A stretch of 64,000 nucleotides of DNA from Candidatus Aminicenantota bacterium (GTDB lineage: Bacteria > Acidobacteriota > Aminicenantia > Aminicenantales > Aminicenantaceae), in contig JAFGMO010000047.1 of NCBI GenBank assembly GCA_016927475.1, positions 124,001-188,000 of the forward strand, in the 5' to 3' direction. The position numbers and the translations under genes are program-made. Shown piece after piece: positions 1-8,105 of the stretch (its first letter is position 1; every line of letters begins with the position of its first letter). Under the pieces are notes generated by a model, which had not been told where the DNA came from, ran no database searches, and saw nothing but the letters and a program-made list of their open reading frames with translations.

Positions 1-863
1 CCCATAAGGGCAAAAAAGCACGAGGATACAATAAACGTCAATGCAGCAGATATGTCCTGAATGTTTCGTGAAGATAATCCAAGAAGAACCTGAATGATCC
101 CTATGAGCAATCCTAAAAATCCCATCACGGAAAAGGCTAATGTAAGGGTTTTTCCCCTGGCAGAGTTGCCGACAAACAGCACCAGGAGTATCGCCCCTCC
201 AAGCACGACCAGCAAAGACGGCCAGTAAATCACCCATTTCCAGGCGCTAAAAATGGGCGAATCCGAGGAGAATTCCGTTCTGATGATTTTTTCCACGACA
301 AGAGCCAGAAAAACAACAAATCCGAAAACATTTTCCAATCTGAAGGGAACCTTTACATGCTTTTGCCCTTTTCCATACCATCCCTCATTTTTTTCAACGA
401 GGATGTCCTTGTGGATCTCCTTCAGCTTCAACGCAGGCACCAGACAAACCACACAGAAAATCCCGCCGTAGAGTGTCGGAATCAAGGCGGAAGCCATCCG
501 GGTTGCAATCCCTTCCACTCCCCCCTTTGAATTCGTTAGAGCGATAACAAAAAAAATGAGAGTGGCCAGGACACCCATCATCCAGAAATTTCTTGCCGCG
601 GACTCCCAAAAAATAAATGAACGAGAATTTTCAGGAGAAGAGCCAGCCGGACTTCCCGCAGCTTTAAAGGCAGCCGTTATTTCGTGAACCGTAAAACTCA
701 TCAGGATGAGGGACGTTCCCCCAACCAAAACAAAAACCAGACTATGAAGATTTAAAATATCAGAGAATCTTCCCGAAAGGACCGCGACAGCCATCAAAAA
801 AACAAAGAATAAGATCCTTCCACCAATAAAAAACGGGTTTTTTTTATGCGTTCCAGAGGTCAT
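1..863 (-). CDS. MotA-like membrane protein, partial (C-terminus beyond left edge)
   Basis: This frame stays open from the ATG at 863 to the left edge (287 codons visible) and has no stop in the window. A strong Shine-Dalgarno, AAGGAGGA, lies about 8 bases upstream of the ATG and fixes the start. The protein is mostly hydrophobic. Residues around 33-50 (LHSLVFVLVGGTS) and again around 225-240 (WPSLLVVLGGAILL) resemble the N-terminal VLGG signature of flagellar MotA. Each is followed by a second MotA-like segment: ARNFWMMGVLATLIFF then IPTLYGG, and later GFLGLLIGIIQVLLG. The family parallel is stator proteins of the MotA/TolQ/ExbB group, but the channel role here is inferred. The doubling of the motif set is unusual. 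No partner gene is visible because the downstream side is outside the window. Confidence 0.55.
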   Translation of the reverse strand, partial: MTSGTHKKNPFFIGGRILFFVFLMAVAVLSGRFSDILNLHSLVFVLVGGTSLILMSFTVHEITAAFKAAGSPAGSSPENSRSFIFWESAARNFWMMGVLATLIFFVIALTNSKGGVEGIATRMASALIPTLYGGIFCVVCLVPALKLKEIHKDILVEKNEGWYGKGQKHVKVPFRLENVFGFVVFLALVVEKIIRTEFSSDSPIFSAWKWVIYWPSLLVVLGGAILLVLFVGNSARGKTLTLAFSVMGFLGLLIGIIQVLLGLSSRNIQDISAALTFIVSSCFFALM

Positions 864-923
864 GGTATATTCCTCCTTGTTTCCAAATTATTCAAATATC
901 CACAACTCCTCCGTGATCATTTT

Positions 924-1778
924 TTATGGTGTTTTAAAAATTTTCGGAGAAACCTGAATATTCCAGAAAAACTGAGCCTCCAAAATCCTATAGCGGACAT
1001 CAACATCTTCAGTTGGGCCGGACGCCAATATTTTCATTCTAAGGGGCTGATACGAATTCCCATCGACCGTCAACTCCAACACAACATTTCCGTTCACAAA
1101 AATAAACGTTTTTCTGTGATCCTTATCCTGACAATTCAGCGGTTTCCACCTTTTATAAACGGCATCGGCAAGCTGTTCCGGCGAGAAAAAATCCCATGCC
1201 GGCCCGAACAAAGAATCTTCGATTCGCTCCAGGCTGGAGTAACGGCGTATATCCTTGTGAATGTGGTCAGCAACGACAAATCCCCCACCTTCTGTCCATA
1301 AAGTTTTTATCGCCGTCTCCCCTTTAGTTACATCGACCCTCGTTTTTCCGGGCGTAAGCCAACGAATGGTATAGTCAAGACAGGTTTCATCACCGGCGGA
1401 AACATGAAGACGGCATTCCATCGAATGGGCTTCTCTTATTCTGTCCAAAACGGAAAAAGATGTATTCAACATAGATAACGTCTCAGCCACCGCGTTCTTT
1501 CGGCCTGAAATATGGAAAAATCCACCTGCAAAAATCATGATTAAAGAGGAAAAGACCAGTAATTCCTTCCGGAAGGCACGCCTCAACCATTCCTGAGATC
1601 CAATGCTCCATAAATTCTTCTGAATAGTTTTTGAAGTCCGGCCGGCACTGCCAATTTTTTCTTTGAACAGATCAAGACGGTTTTTCATGCGTCTTTCCGT
1701 CTCCTGCGGCAGGTCATCACAAAGGACTTTTTTTATGAAGTCGTCCATTCTGGTGTTTTGTTCTCTTTTTTCAGCCAT
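924..1778 (-). CDS. Membrane-anchored ECF partner with LolA/RseB-like periplasmic domain
   Basis: This encodes 284 aa. The start chosen is the ATG at 1778, preceded by AGGAG at good spacing, and it overlaps the sigma-factor stop (ATGGCTGA). A longer reading from 1817 would add 13 residues without a ribosome site. Residues 1-70 are charged and presumably cytoplasmic, with the segment VLCDDLPQETERRMKNRL. One membrane span lies at about 73-90. Residues 100-284 are a soluble beta-rich domain with the feel of the LolA/RseB fold (LTPGKTRVDV, then FIFVNGNVVLELTVDG). The translational coupling to an ECF sigma gene suggests an anti-sigma or sensor role. There is no zinc HxxxCxxC motif. The function is inferred from context and fold-like appearance only. 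Confidence 0.55.
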   Translation of the reverse strand: MAEKREQNTRMDDFIKKVLCDDLPQETERRMKNRLDLFKEKIGSAGRTSKTIQKNLWSIGSQEWLRRAFRKELLVFSSLIMIFAGGFFHISGRKNAVAETLSMLNTSFSVLDRIREAHSMECRLHVSAGDETCLDYTIRWLTPGKTRVDVTKGETAIKTLWTEGGGFVVADHIHKDIRRYSSLERIEDSLFGPAWDFFSPEQLADAVYKRWKPLNCQDKDHRKTFIFVNGNVVLELTVDGNSYQPLRMKILASGPTEDVDVRYRILEAQFFWNIQVSPKIFKTP

Positions 1779-2358
1779 TTTTCGACTCCTCATATGAAGA
1801 ATAATAAAGAGGGGCAAGCCAACGGCTGAGGCGTTTCCGTCCTCTCAAAACATGAATCCTTGCCGTTGCCTGGCTGCATCCCATGACTTCGGCAATGGTT
1901 TCATAAGACTGTTCCTGGACAATCCGCATCAAAACCGCAACAGCCTGGTTTCGTGAAAGACGACCGATTGATCTTAGAATTTCAGATTCAACGTGTTTTT
2001 TCTCCAGGTTATGAGAGGCATCATTCCGGGTCAAAACTCCGGCAGCGGCAGACTTTACCTCACCCTGCAACCGGTTCTGGCGTTTTTTCTTTCTCAACGC
2101 ATCATAAGCACAATCCAGGCAAATCTTTAAAATGAGTGCCCTTGGATTAGGATGCTTTCGAACACGATTTCGTTTTTCCCAAATAACCGCCAGAGTTTCC
2201 TGCAGCGTATCTTCCGCCATCTGATCATGCCTTACAACACGCCAGATGGTCCGCATCATTTGTCTTTCGACCGGAGCGATCAGCTTTTCAAAGACATCTT
2301 CATCATCCGCCATCTGTATATTCATAAGATTTCCTGAAGAAACAGCAGCCGTGTCCAT
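1771..2358 (-). CDS. ECF-type RNA polymerase sigma factor
   Basis: This encodes 195 aa. Region 2 is visible at about residues 28-95 (MAEDTLQETLAVIWEK, then ALILKICLDCAYDALRKKKR). Region 4 helix-turn-helix is at about 130-185 (LSRNQAVAVLMRIVQEQSYE, then IAEVMGCSQATARIHVLRGR). The layout and size fit sigma-70 family group IV (ECF) factors, which direct RNA polymerase to small stress regulons. It is the first gene of a two-gene unit with the membrane protein that follows with an 8-base overlap. Several in-frame ATGs lie near the N-terminus (2358, 2325, 2310), so the exact start is uncertain. Confidence 0.85.
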   Translation of the reverse strand: MDTAAVSSGNLMNIQMADDEDVFEKLIAPVERQMMRTIWRVVRHDQMAEDTLQETLAVIWEKRNRVRKHPNPRALILKICLDCAYDALRKKKRQNRLQGEVKSAAAGVLTRNDASHNLEKKHVESEILRSIGRLSRNQAVAVLMRIVQEQSYETIAEVMGCSQATARIHVLRGRKRLSRWLAPLYYSSYEESKNG

Positions 2359-2403
2359 CGTTTTTCCATTCTCATAACCGTTCTAAGAGGACAATTTGTT
2401 TAC

Positions 2404-2409
2404 ATTATA
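2404..2409 (-). promoter_or_regulatory. Candidate -10 box for the sigma-factor gene
   Basis: On the minus strand the bases read TATAAT about 45 bases upstream of the sigma-factor start. No convincing -35 box is seen at 16-18 bases, so this is only a half-promoter assignment. Confidence 0.3.
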
Positions 2410-2493
2410 GCCCCAGTTAATATAGGGTGCCACAAGTCAGATTTTATCTTCACTCTTTTCGCAAGGAAAATTTCACTTTTCCGGAGGGTTTCA

Positions 2494-2499
2494 TATAAT
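2494..2499 (+). promoter_or_regulatory. Candidate -10 box for the YfcC-like carrier gene
   Basis: TATAAT lies 31 bases before the ATG at 2530. The hexamer 17 bases upstream (TTTCAC) is a poor -35, so an activator or alternative factor may be involved. Confidence 0.35.
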
Positions 2500-2513
2500 A
2501 GGAAAAAAGTTCC

Positions 2514-2527
2514 GAAAGGATCCTTTC
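2514..2527 (+). promoter_or_regulatory. Perfect palindrome GAAAGGATCCTTTC over the ribosome binding site
   Basis: A 14-base perfect palindrome includes the AAAGGA Shine-Dalgarno of the carrier gene and ends two bases before its ATG. It could be a protein operator or a weak hairpin that masks the ribosome site. Either role is an inference. Confidence 0.4.
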
Positions 2528-2529
2528 AT

Positions 2530-3936
2530 ATGAAACAAAAAAAATTAAAGCTTCCCCATACGCTCATCCTGATCTATGCCATGGTGATTCTTACGGCCGC
2601 CGCCACATGGATCGTTCCCGGAGGGGAATATCAAAGAGTGGAAAAAGAAGGGAGAAGCATTCCTGTAGACAGGTCATTCCAGTTGACGGAGAGAAATCCA
2701 CAAGGGCTGGACGCTTTGTTTGTTTCGCCTGTTAAAGGATTTATTGATGCGGCTTATATCATCGCTTTTCTATTCGTTGTCGGAGGTGCTTTCGCGGTCA
2801 TACAAAAAACAGGAGCCATCACCGCCTTTATCCACAACCTGGCCGTCAAGTTTGAAAAAAGCCGCGCCCTGCGTGCCTTGCTGATTCCCGTAACCATGAT
2901 CATCTTTTCTGTAGCAGGAGCCGTCTTCGGCATGTGTGAAGAAACCATGCCCTTCATCCTCATTTTCGTCCCTCTTTCTTTATCTCTGGGATATGACACC
3001 ATTGTCGGTGTCGCCATTCCCTTCGTCGGAGCGGCCGCCGGATTTGCCGGGGCATTTTTCAATCCCTTTACGGTTGGAATCGCCCAGGGAATCGCCGGTC
3101 TCCCTCTCTATTCCGGGTTCGCTTACCGGTTTTTGCTCTGGATTGTGGGAACAGCTCTGGCCGTTCTTATTGTTATGCGCTACGCTTCCCGCATCAAAAA
3201 AAATCCGCGCTTGAGCCCATCCTTTTCTGATGATGAGAAAAAACGAAAAGACCTGGCTCTAGATTCAGGAAAAAAAGAGATGGTCACACTCAGCGGAGCC
3301 CACAAAAGGGTTCTTCTTCTTTTTCTCGTGGGTATGGCCCTTCTTGTTTTCGGCATCCTCAAATACAAGTGGTATATCAATGAAATCGCGGGGCTTTTTC
3401 TAGCCCTCGGGATTCTCAGCGGCATCCTGGGAAAACTCAAAGGGGAAGAAGTGGCTCAGTCCTTCGGAGCGGGGGCTAAGGACATGGTCAATGTCGCCCT
3501 CATCATCGGCTGTGCCCGGGCCATCCTGGTCGTGGCCACTGACGGTAAAATTCTGGATACGGCTCTTTTTTATATCGCCAAGGGAATATCACATTTTCAT
3601 CCCATTATCTCTTCCCAGCTTATGTTTATCAGCCAGTGTATCATCAACTTTTTTGTTCATTCCGGAACCGCTCAAGCCGCTCTGACCATGCCCATTATGG
3701 CACCTCTCGGTGATCTTGTCGGCATAACACGGCAAACAACGGTTATGGCCTTTCAGCTTGCCGAATACATCAATCCCATTCTCCCCACATCAGGGGTGAC
3801 AATGGGTGTGCTCGGACTAGCCCGTCTGCGGTGGGAAAAATGGGCCAAGTGGTTTCTGCCCCTTATGTTGATATGGGTTATTCTCGGGTTTTTGGTGCTT
3901 ATACCGGCGGTTGTAACTAAGTGGGGCCCCTTCTAG
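2530..3936 (+). CDS. YfcC/DcuC-family membrane carrier
   Basis: This encodes 468 aa with about 12 hydrophobic segments and short loops. The N-terminus (LPHTLILIYAMVILTAAATW, then IVPGGEY) is the hallmark opening of YfcC-type proteins in the C4-dicarboxylate/arginine-ornithine carrier superfamily (DcuC, PF03606). Conserved-looking internal stretches include GMCEETMPFI and a C-terminal part with FVHSGTAQAALTMPIMAPL and PTSGVTMG. Family members move dicarboxylates or basic amino acids across the inner membrane, and the substrate cannot be read here. The start is supported by AAAGGA, nine bases upstream within a palindrome. The gene stands alone, divergent from the sigma-factor unit. Confidence 0.85.
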   Translation: MKQKKLKLPHTLILIYAMVILTAAATWIVPGGEYQRVEKEGRSIPVDRSFQLTERNPQGLDALFVSPVKGFIDAAYIIAFLFVVGGAFAVIQKTGAITAFIHNLAVKFEKSRALRALLIPVTMIIFSVAGAVFGMCEETMPFILIFVPLSLSLGYDTIVGVAIPFVGAAAGFAGAFFNPFTVGIAQGIAGLPLYSGFAYRFLLWIVGTALAVLIVMRYASRIKKNPRLSPSFSDDEKKRKDLALDSGKKEMVTLSGAHKRVLLLFLVGMALLVFGILKYKWYINEIAGLFLALGILSGILGKLKGEEVAQSFGAGAKDMVNVALIIGCARAILVVATDGKILDTALFYIAKGISHFHPIISSQLMFISQCIINFFVHSGTAQAALTMPIMAPLGDLVGITRQTTVMAFQLAEYINPILPTSGVTMGVLGLARLRWEKWAKWFLPLMLIWVILGFLVLIPAVVTKWGPF

Positions 3937-3945
3937 CATGTGTTG

Positions 3946-4080
3946 TTCATGAATTTGGCCTCAGGCATTACTTATTTTTAACTAAAATTCGGCCAAATCC
4001 CCCTAAAGGCGAGCCGATCTTGCCTCATCTGCTTCGTTGCGGCGCACTCGCAGTGAACCAGGATCAGATTCAAAATGCTC
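3946..4080 (+). repeat. Intergenic repeat, copy A of the GGCCAAAT / GGCGAGCCGATC element
   Basis: This gap shares several blocks with the reverse complement of 42460-42660. The shared blocks are TTCAT(A/G)AATTTGGCC, TCGGCCAAAT, GGCGAGCCGATC and ATCTGCTT(C/T)GTTGC, in the same order. AATTTGGCC and GGCCAAAT face each other as inverted repeats. No coding potential was seen in it. The short frame over it is not credible. Confidence 0.6.
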
Positions 4081-4119
4081 TTCATCGCTTTATTGTATTT
4101 CAACGTATTGTTGTTTAAA

Positions 4120-5205
4120 ATGAAAGGGGAAAGAATAACCAATCTTAGAATGATCAAAACGGGAAGAAAATCATTTCAGAAGTTCGCAGCCATAGCAGCG
4201 ATATTTATACTCGCATCCATTCCCTCCCATCTCCAGGAAAAAACCATTGATATCATCCAACCATGCTCTGTAGAGGGGAACGGTATTTACACCAGCAGCA
4301 TTCGATTTTTGGTCGACGGCCAGACTTTTCCCGAGGGATCAGCCTGGAATTCAGACGGCTGCGTAACTTGGGAAGACCTGGACACATTTTTCAAACTGGA
4401 TTTGGGAGAAGTGTTCATGGTTCAGAACATCGAAGTCCAGGTTGATAACGACGACGGCTACCTCATCGAATGCTCCTGCGATGATGAAGAATTTGAGCCC
4501 CTGGTCCTCATTGATCCCCTTTATAAGGGAACCGACTCCGGATTGACGACCATGAGCACGTTACCGGATACCCCCCATTACTTGGAGGAGATGAGTATTT
4601 TCCCTGTGGAAGCCCGTTATATCAAAATAAAGGGTCTGCCTGGAAATAAAACGTTCGCTCTTTCGGAAATACGGATTTATGGTTATCTGGACAAACCGCC
4701 CGCACAACTTCAAGACCAAAGAAAAAACCGATGTATACACCCTGAAAAGGTCCAGGGTTTCGGTGTTTTTTCGAATGAGGCAAATCAGATCATCGACGGC
4801 CGCATTCCTCCTGAAAGCTTAAAGAACACCGGTTCCCTTTCCGTTTCCTGGGAAAGCGAAGAAACATATTTTATCATCGACCTGGGAAAATCCTGGAAAA
4901 TAATGGAGCTCAAGATCCAGGTGGATTGTGATGATGAATACCGCATCGAATATTCGGAAGACGGGGAAAATTTTTATCCTCTCATCGATATCCTGCCCGG
5001 TATGGGAGAAATCCAAACGGGAATGGATACATTATGCTCACAGCCTGATGATCCCGAATTCGCAGAGGGGGCGGAGTTTCATCCCTGTGTCGCCCGCTAT
5101 CTTAAGGTCTACTCCGCCGGCGGTGAAGGAATATTCGCCCTTTCCGAGCTCATTGTCTATGGTTTAAATCTGGAGGACGGGGAAAAATCTTCCCGGTTTC
5201 CCTAA
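4120..5205 (+). CDS. Secreted protein with two tandem discoidin (F5/8 C)-like domains
   Basis: This encodes 361 aa from the ATG at 4120. An alternative ATG at 4150 gives a cleaner signal peptide, and neither has a strong ribosome site. A hydrophobic N-terminal stretch (KFAAIAAIFILASIPS) looks like a signal peptide. Two domains of about 145 residues are clearly duplicated. The first contains FFKLDLGEVFMVQNIEVQVD and ends ALSEIRIYG. The second contains YFIIDLGKSWKIMELKIQVD and ends ALSELIVYG. This is the discoidin jelly-roll pattern, which usually binds carbohydrate or cell-surface ligands. No catalytic domain is attached. The role, perhaps glycan adhesion, is inferred. Confidence 0.7.
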   Translation: MKGERITNLRMIKTGRKSFQKFAAIAAIFILASIPSHLQEKTIDIIQPCSVEGNGIYTSSIRFLVDGQTFPEGSAWNSDGCVTWEDLDTFFKLDLGEVFMVQNIEVQVDNDDGYLIECSCDDEEFEPLVLIDPLYKGTDSGLTTMSTLPDTPHYLEEMSIFPVEARYIKIKGLPGNKTFALSEIRIYGYLDKPPAQLQDQRKNRCIHPEKVQGFGVFSNEANQIIDGRIPPESLKNTGSLSVSWESEETYFIIDLGKSWKIMELKIQVDCDDEYRIEYSEDGENFYPLIDILPGMGEIQTGMDTLCSQPDDPEFAEGAEFHPCVARYLKVYSAGGEGIFALSELIVYGLNLEDGEKSSRFP

Positions 5206-5229
5206 CCAAGACGGCACATATTGGTAAAA

Positions 5230-5547
5230 ATGTTCTTTTTCATCGGAGGCATCCAACCGCGAACGGTCAAACTTGACGACACTCCCCGGACATGTCCCTC
5301 CTGCGGTCATATCTCATGCCGGCAGAAAAAGACGGATCATTATTTCAGCCTTTTTTTTATTCCCCTTTTTCCCGTTAAAAAGGAGTCCCCTTTCCTGGAT
5401 TGTGAGCACTGCGGAAGAAAATTTGAGGTAAACGGCAGCCCCCTGGATGTTGATTTCGACCGCTACCAAAAGCAATGTCCCTACTGCGGGCGTCCTCTGG
5501 ATCCGGATTTTGACACCTGCCCTTCCTGCGGAAAAAAAGTCCGCTAG
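5230..5547 (+). CDS. Small zinc-ribbon protein with four CxxC knuckles
   Basis: This encodes 105 aa from ATG 5230; a TTG at 5221 is also possible and neither has a clear ribosome site. Cysteine pairs are CPSCG (about residue 20), CEHCG (about 58), CPYCG (about 86) and CPSCGKKVR at the C-terminus. The last two form a classic zinc-ribbon of the zinc-ribbon_2/3 type. A hydrophobic patch (FSLFFIPLFPV) sits between the first pairs. Such proteins are common and mostly uncharacterised. It follows the discoidin gene by about 25 bases and may be cotranscribed. Confidence 0.7.
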   Translation: MFFFIGGIQPRTVKLDDTPRTCPSCGHISCRQKKTDHYFSLFFIPLFPVKKESPFLDCEHCGRKFEVNGSPLDVDFDRYQKQCPYCGRPLDPDFDTCPSCGKKVR

Positions 5548-5581
5548 CCGGGAAAAAAACGGCCTGAATCTCTTTTTTTAG

Positions 5582-6961
5582 CTACATATCGGCAATAAAT
5601 ATACGGGGATTCGTTTTCCAGGCACCCCGGGTAAAATCGGGAAAATCCATTGGACGGCTCTTATTGGCGACGGACCTTTCGCTGAGCTCGGAGACTACAC
5701 TCCAGGCTGCTGCGTCATAGACATCCATGTCCGGATACCGACCATGGAGCAGGGCATCGATCAGACGGAAATCCTCAAGAAAATCCATGCCTCCATGTCC
5801 GGCTCCTTTAGCCAGTTTTTCGAGGTTTTGCCACAGGGGATGGCCGAATTCCTTTTCATAGGCTTCGAACTCCTCCCATTCATGCTGGGGACTGCTTCCT
5901 TCAATGTGGACCCTGTCGGGATACCCCTCGATGATTCCCCTGGTCCCCTGAATACGATCGATTCTGCTGTAGGGACGGGGAGAGGAACAGTCATGAAAAA
6001 CAGTAATGGTACGGCCTTTTTTGGTGCGAATCAGGCTGATATTAACATCTCCCAGGGCATATCTTCTCGCCGCAGCCGGATCTGTGACTCCGAATTTTTC
6101 GGCGGCGTAAAGACGGAGTCCCCGTGAAACACTGCTCATGGAAACCAGGTAGTCAAACCCGTCTCCCCGGTTGATATCCATGGCTTCGGCCACGGGCCCC
6201 AGGCCGTGAGTAGGATAAAGATTGCCGTTACGGGTGATAGAATGGGCCGTCCTCCAGAGGGCCTCGTCTTTACCGTTGAATTTTACCTCGCGAAGATCAT
6301 GCAGATAACCGCAGGTTCCATTGATGACCTCGCCGAGCTTCCCTTTTCGGACAAGATTAAGGATCAGAAGGGCCCTTCGGCTGTAGCAGCAGTTTTCCAG
6401 CATAACACAGTGCTTTTGCGTTTTTTCCGAAGTCTCCACCAATTCCCAGCAGGCATCCAGGGTTACGGCGGCGGGAACCTCTGTCGCCGCATGCTTTCCG
6501 TTTTTCATGGCCGCCACGCAGACGGGAACATGCCATTTCCAGGGAGTGGCCGTCACAACGAGATCGAGGTCGCCCCGCTCACAGAGATGAAGAAAATCAT
6601 ACTCGCCTTTCGTATAACCTGTCGGGGTGGATTGGCCGGCATCGCGAACCCAAGCCTGGATTCGCTCCACTTTTTCGGGAACGATATCGCAGACGGCCTT
6701 GATCTCCACCTTGTCTATTTTGAGAAAATTCCTGACATGGGCGGACCCCTGCAAGCCGACACCAACAAAACCCATTCTTACTTTATCCAGTGCACCGGCC
6801 CGTATCGGCTCCGGCTTGTGCCCCGGATGGATCTGACCTGCCTTCAGAATTTTTCCGCTCATACTCATACCCAGACCGGCTGCGGCGCTTTTTCTCAAAA
6901 AATTCCGGCGTGAAAAAACCGCGGATTCAAAGAAGTGATTTTTCTGTCGCTTTTGACTCAT
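5582..6961 (-). CDS. Tat-exported Gfo/Idh/MocA-family oxidoreductase
   Basis: This encodes 459 aa. The start chosen is ATG 6961, because GGGAG lies eight bases upstream of it. The ATG at 6967 would sit almost on top of that site. The N-terminus carries a twin-arginine signal (SRRNFLRKSAAAGLGMSMSG). It is followed by a Rossmann region with VRMGFVGVGLQGSAHVRNFL and then VTATPWKWHVPVCVAAMKNG and EVPAAVTLDA, the usual Gfo/Idh/MocA landmarks. Family members are NAD(P)-dependent sugar or polyol oxidoreductases or glycosidases with bound NAD. Export by Tat with a bound cofactor fits. A tatA gene lies 4.4 kb away. The substrate is unknown. Confidence 0.85.
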   Translation of the reverse strand: MSQKRQKNHFFESAVFSRRNFLRKSAAAGLGMSMSGKILKAGQIHPGHKPEPIRAGALDKVRMGFVGVGLQGSAHVRNFLKIDKVEIKAVCDIVPEKVERIQAWVRDAGQSTPTGYTKGEYDFLHLCERGDLDLVVTATPWKWHVPVCVAAMKNGKHAATEVPAAVTLDACWELVETSEKTQKHCVMLENCCYSRRALLILNLVRKGKLGEVINGTCGYLHDLREVKFNGKDEALWRTAHSITRNGNLYPTHGLGPVAEAMDINRGDGFDYLVSMSSVSRGLRLYAAEKFGVTDPAAARRYALGDVNISLIRTKKGRTITVFHDCSSPRPYSRIDRIQGTRGIIEGYPDRVHIEGSSPQHEWEEFEAYEKEFGHPLWQNLEKLAKGAGHGGMDFLEDFRLIDALLHGRYPDMDVYDAAAWSVVSELSERSVANKSRPMDFPDFTRGAWKTNPRIFIADM

Positions 6962-7082
6962 GGACATCTCTCCCTATCCTTTTTAAGCCTTTTTCTTCAG
7001 GCTGAAACAGGAAATCACATTTTATGAGGAAAAAACCGGTTAATCAAGACTTGATTATTTGTGATAACAGAAGGATTCCCTG

Positions 7083-8102
7083 TCAGGACCGCGCTTCCCT
7101 GCGTGGATAGGCATTCAGGTCCAGGGGAAAACCAGCCTTGCTCCCACCTGAACGGAACTGCTCGAGGCCGAGGGCGGCAACCATGGCCGCGTTATCCGTA
7201 CAGAAGGAAGGATTGGGAACATAAGCTTTTAAGTCTTTTTTTCCAGCGAATGCCTGGAATTCTTTTCGCAAACTCCGGTTCCGGGCAACACCACCGCTCA
7301 GGATCAGGGAGCGGGGCCGGTATTTTCTCACTGCACGCTCAAGATTTTCCATAAGGGCCCTAATGACGGCCATTTGGAATGATGCCAGGAAATCACAAAA
7401 AACACCGCTTCTTCCTTTTTTGATCCCGGCCCGGCGAATCGTCTTGAGGGCGGCCGTTTTCAAACCACTGAAGCTGAAATCGAGGCTGCCATCAGTCATA
7501 TGGGGAAGTCCGAAAGGAAACCTTGCCTGGTCACCTTTTTCAGCCAGCTTGTCGATCAAGGGGCCTCCGGGATAACCCAGATCCAGGTGTTTGGCAATTT
7601 TATCCAGGGCTTCCCCCGCAGCATCATCACGTGTTTTCCCGACAAGGCGGTAATCCAGCTTATGGCCCATGGCGAAAAGGCTTGTGTGACCTCCCGATAC
7701 GACCAGGGCCAGTGCAGGAAAGAGAACGTCGGGATTCTCAAGAAAGGTAGAATGGATATGCGCTTCAACATGATCCACAGGGACCAGGGGCTTACCAAAA
7801 ATATAGGCCAGGCCTTTGGCAAAGGAAAGCCCGACCAGAAGAGACCCGATCAATCCAGGTCCTTGGGTGACGGCATAAACATCGATCTTTTGGATATCGA
7901 TGCCGGCTCTTCGTACGGCCTCAGCGACCACATGTACGATGGAACGAATATGCTCTCGCGAAGCCAGTTCGGGAACAATCCCCCCGTATGGGGCATGAAT
8001 CTTCTCCTGCGACAGCACCACGCTGCTTAAAAGGGAAAATTGATCATCAAGAACAGCTGCCGCCGTCTCATCACAGGATGTTTCTATTCCGAGCAACAGC
8101 AT
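7083..8102 (-). CDS. tsaD: tRNA N6-adenosine threonylcarbamoyltransferase TsaD
   Basis: This encodes 339 aa, the usual length. The N-terminus GIETSCDETAAAV is the ASKHA phosphate-binding motif. The metal-binding HxxxH is at residues 111 and 115 (VDHVEAHIHSTF). The C-terminal CTDNAAMVAALG is also conserved. TsaD transfers the threonylcarbamoyl group to A37 of ANN-decoding tRNAs in the cytoplasm, together with TsaB and TsaE, which are not in this window. The start lies three bases after the mtnA stop, so the two are probably cotranscribed. Confidence 0.95.
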   Translation of the reverse strand: MLLLGIETSCDETAAAVLDDQFSLLSSVVLSQEKIHAPYGGIVPELASREHIRSIVHVVAEAVRRAGIDIQKIDVYAVTQGPGLIGSLLVGLSFAKGLAYIFGKPLVPVDHVEAHIHSTFLENPDVLFPALALVVSGGHTSLFAMGHKLDYRLVGKTRDDAAGEALDKIAKHLDLGYPGGPLIDKLAEKGDQARFPFGLPHMTDGSLDFSFSGLKTAALKTIRRAGIKKGRSGVFCDFLASFQMAVIRALMENLERAVRKYRPRSLILSGGVARNRSLRKEFQAFAGKKDLKAYVPNPSFCTDNAAMVAALGLEQFRSGGSKAGFPLDLNAYPRREARS

Positions 8103-8105
8103 TTT

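Noticed and set aside
7500..8030. Long plus-strand frame opposite tsaD
   Set aside because: It is antisense to a highly conserved gene and shows no protein-like pattern.
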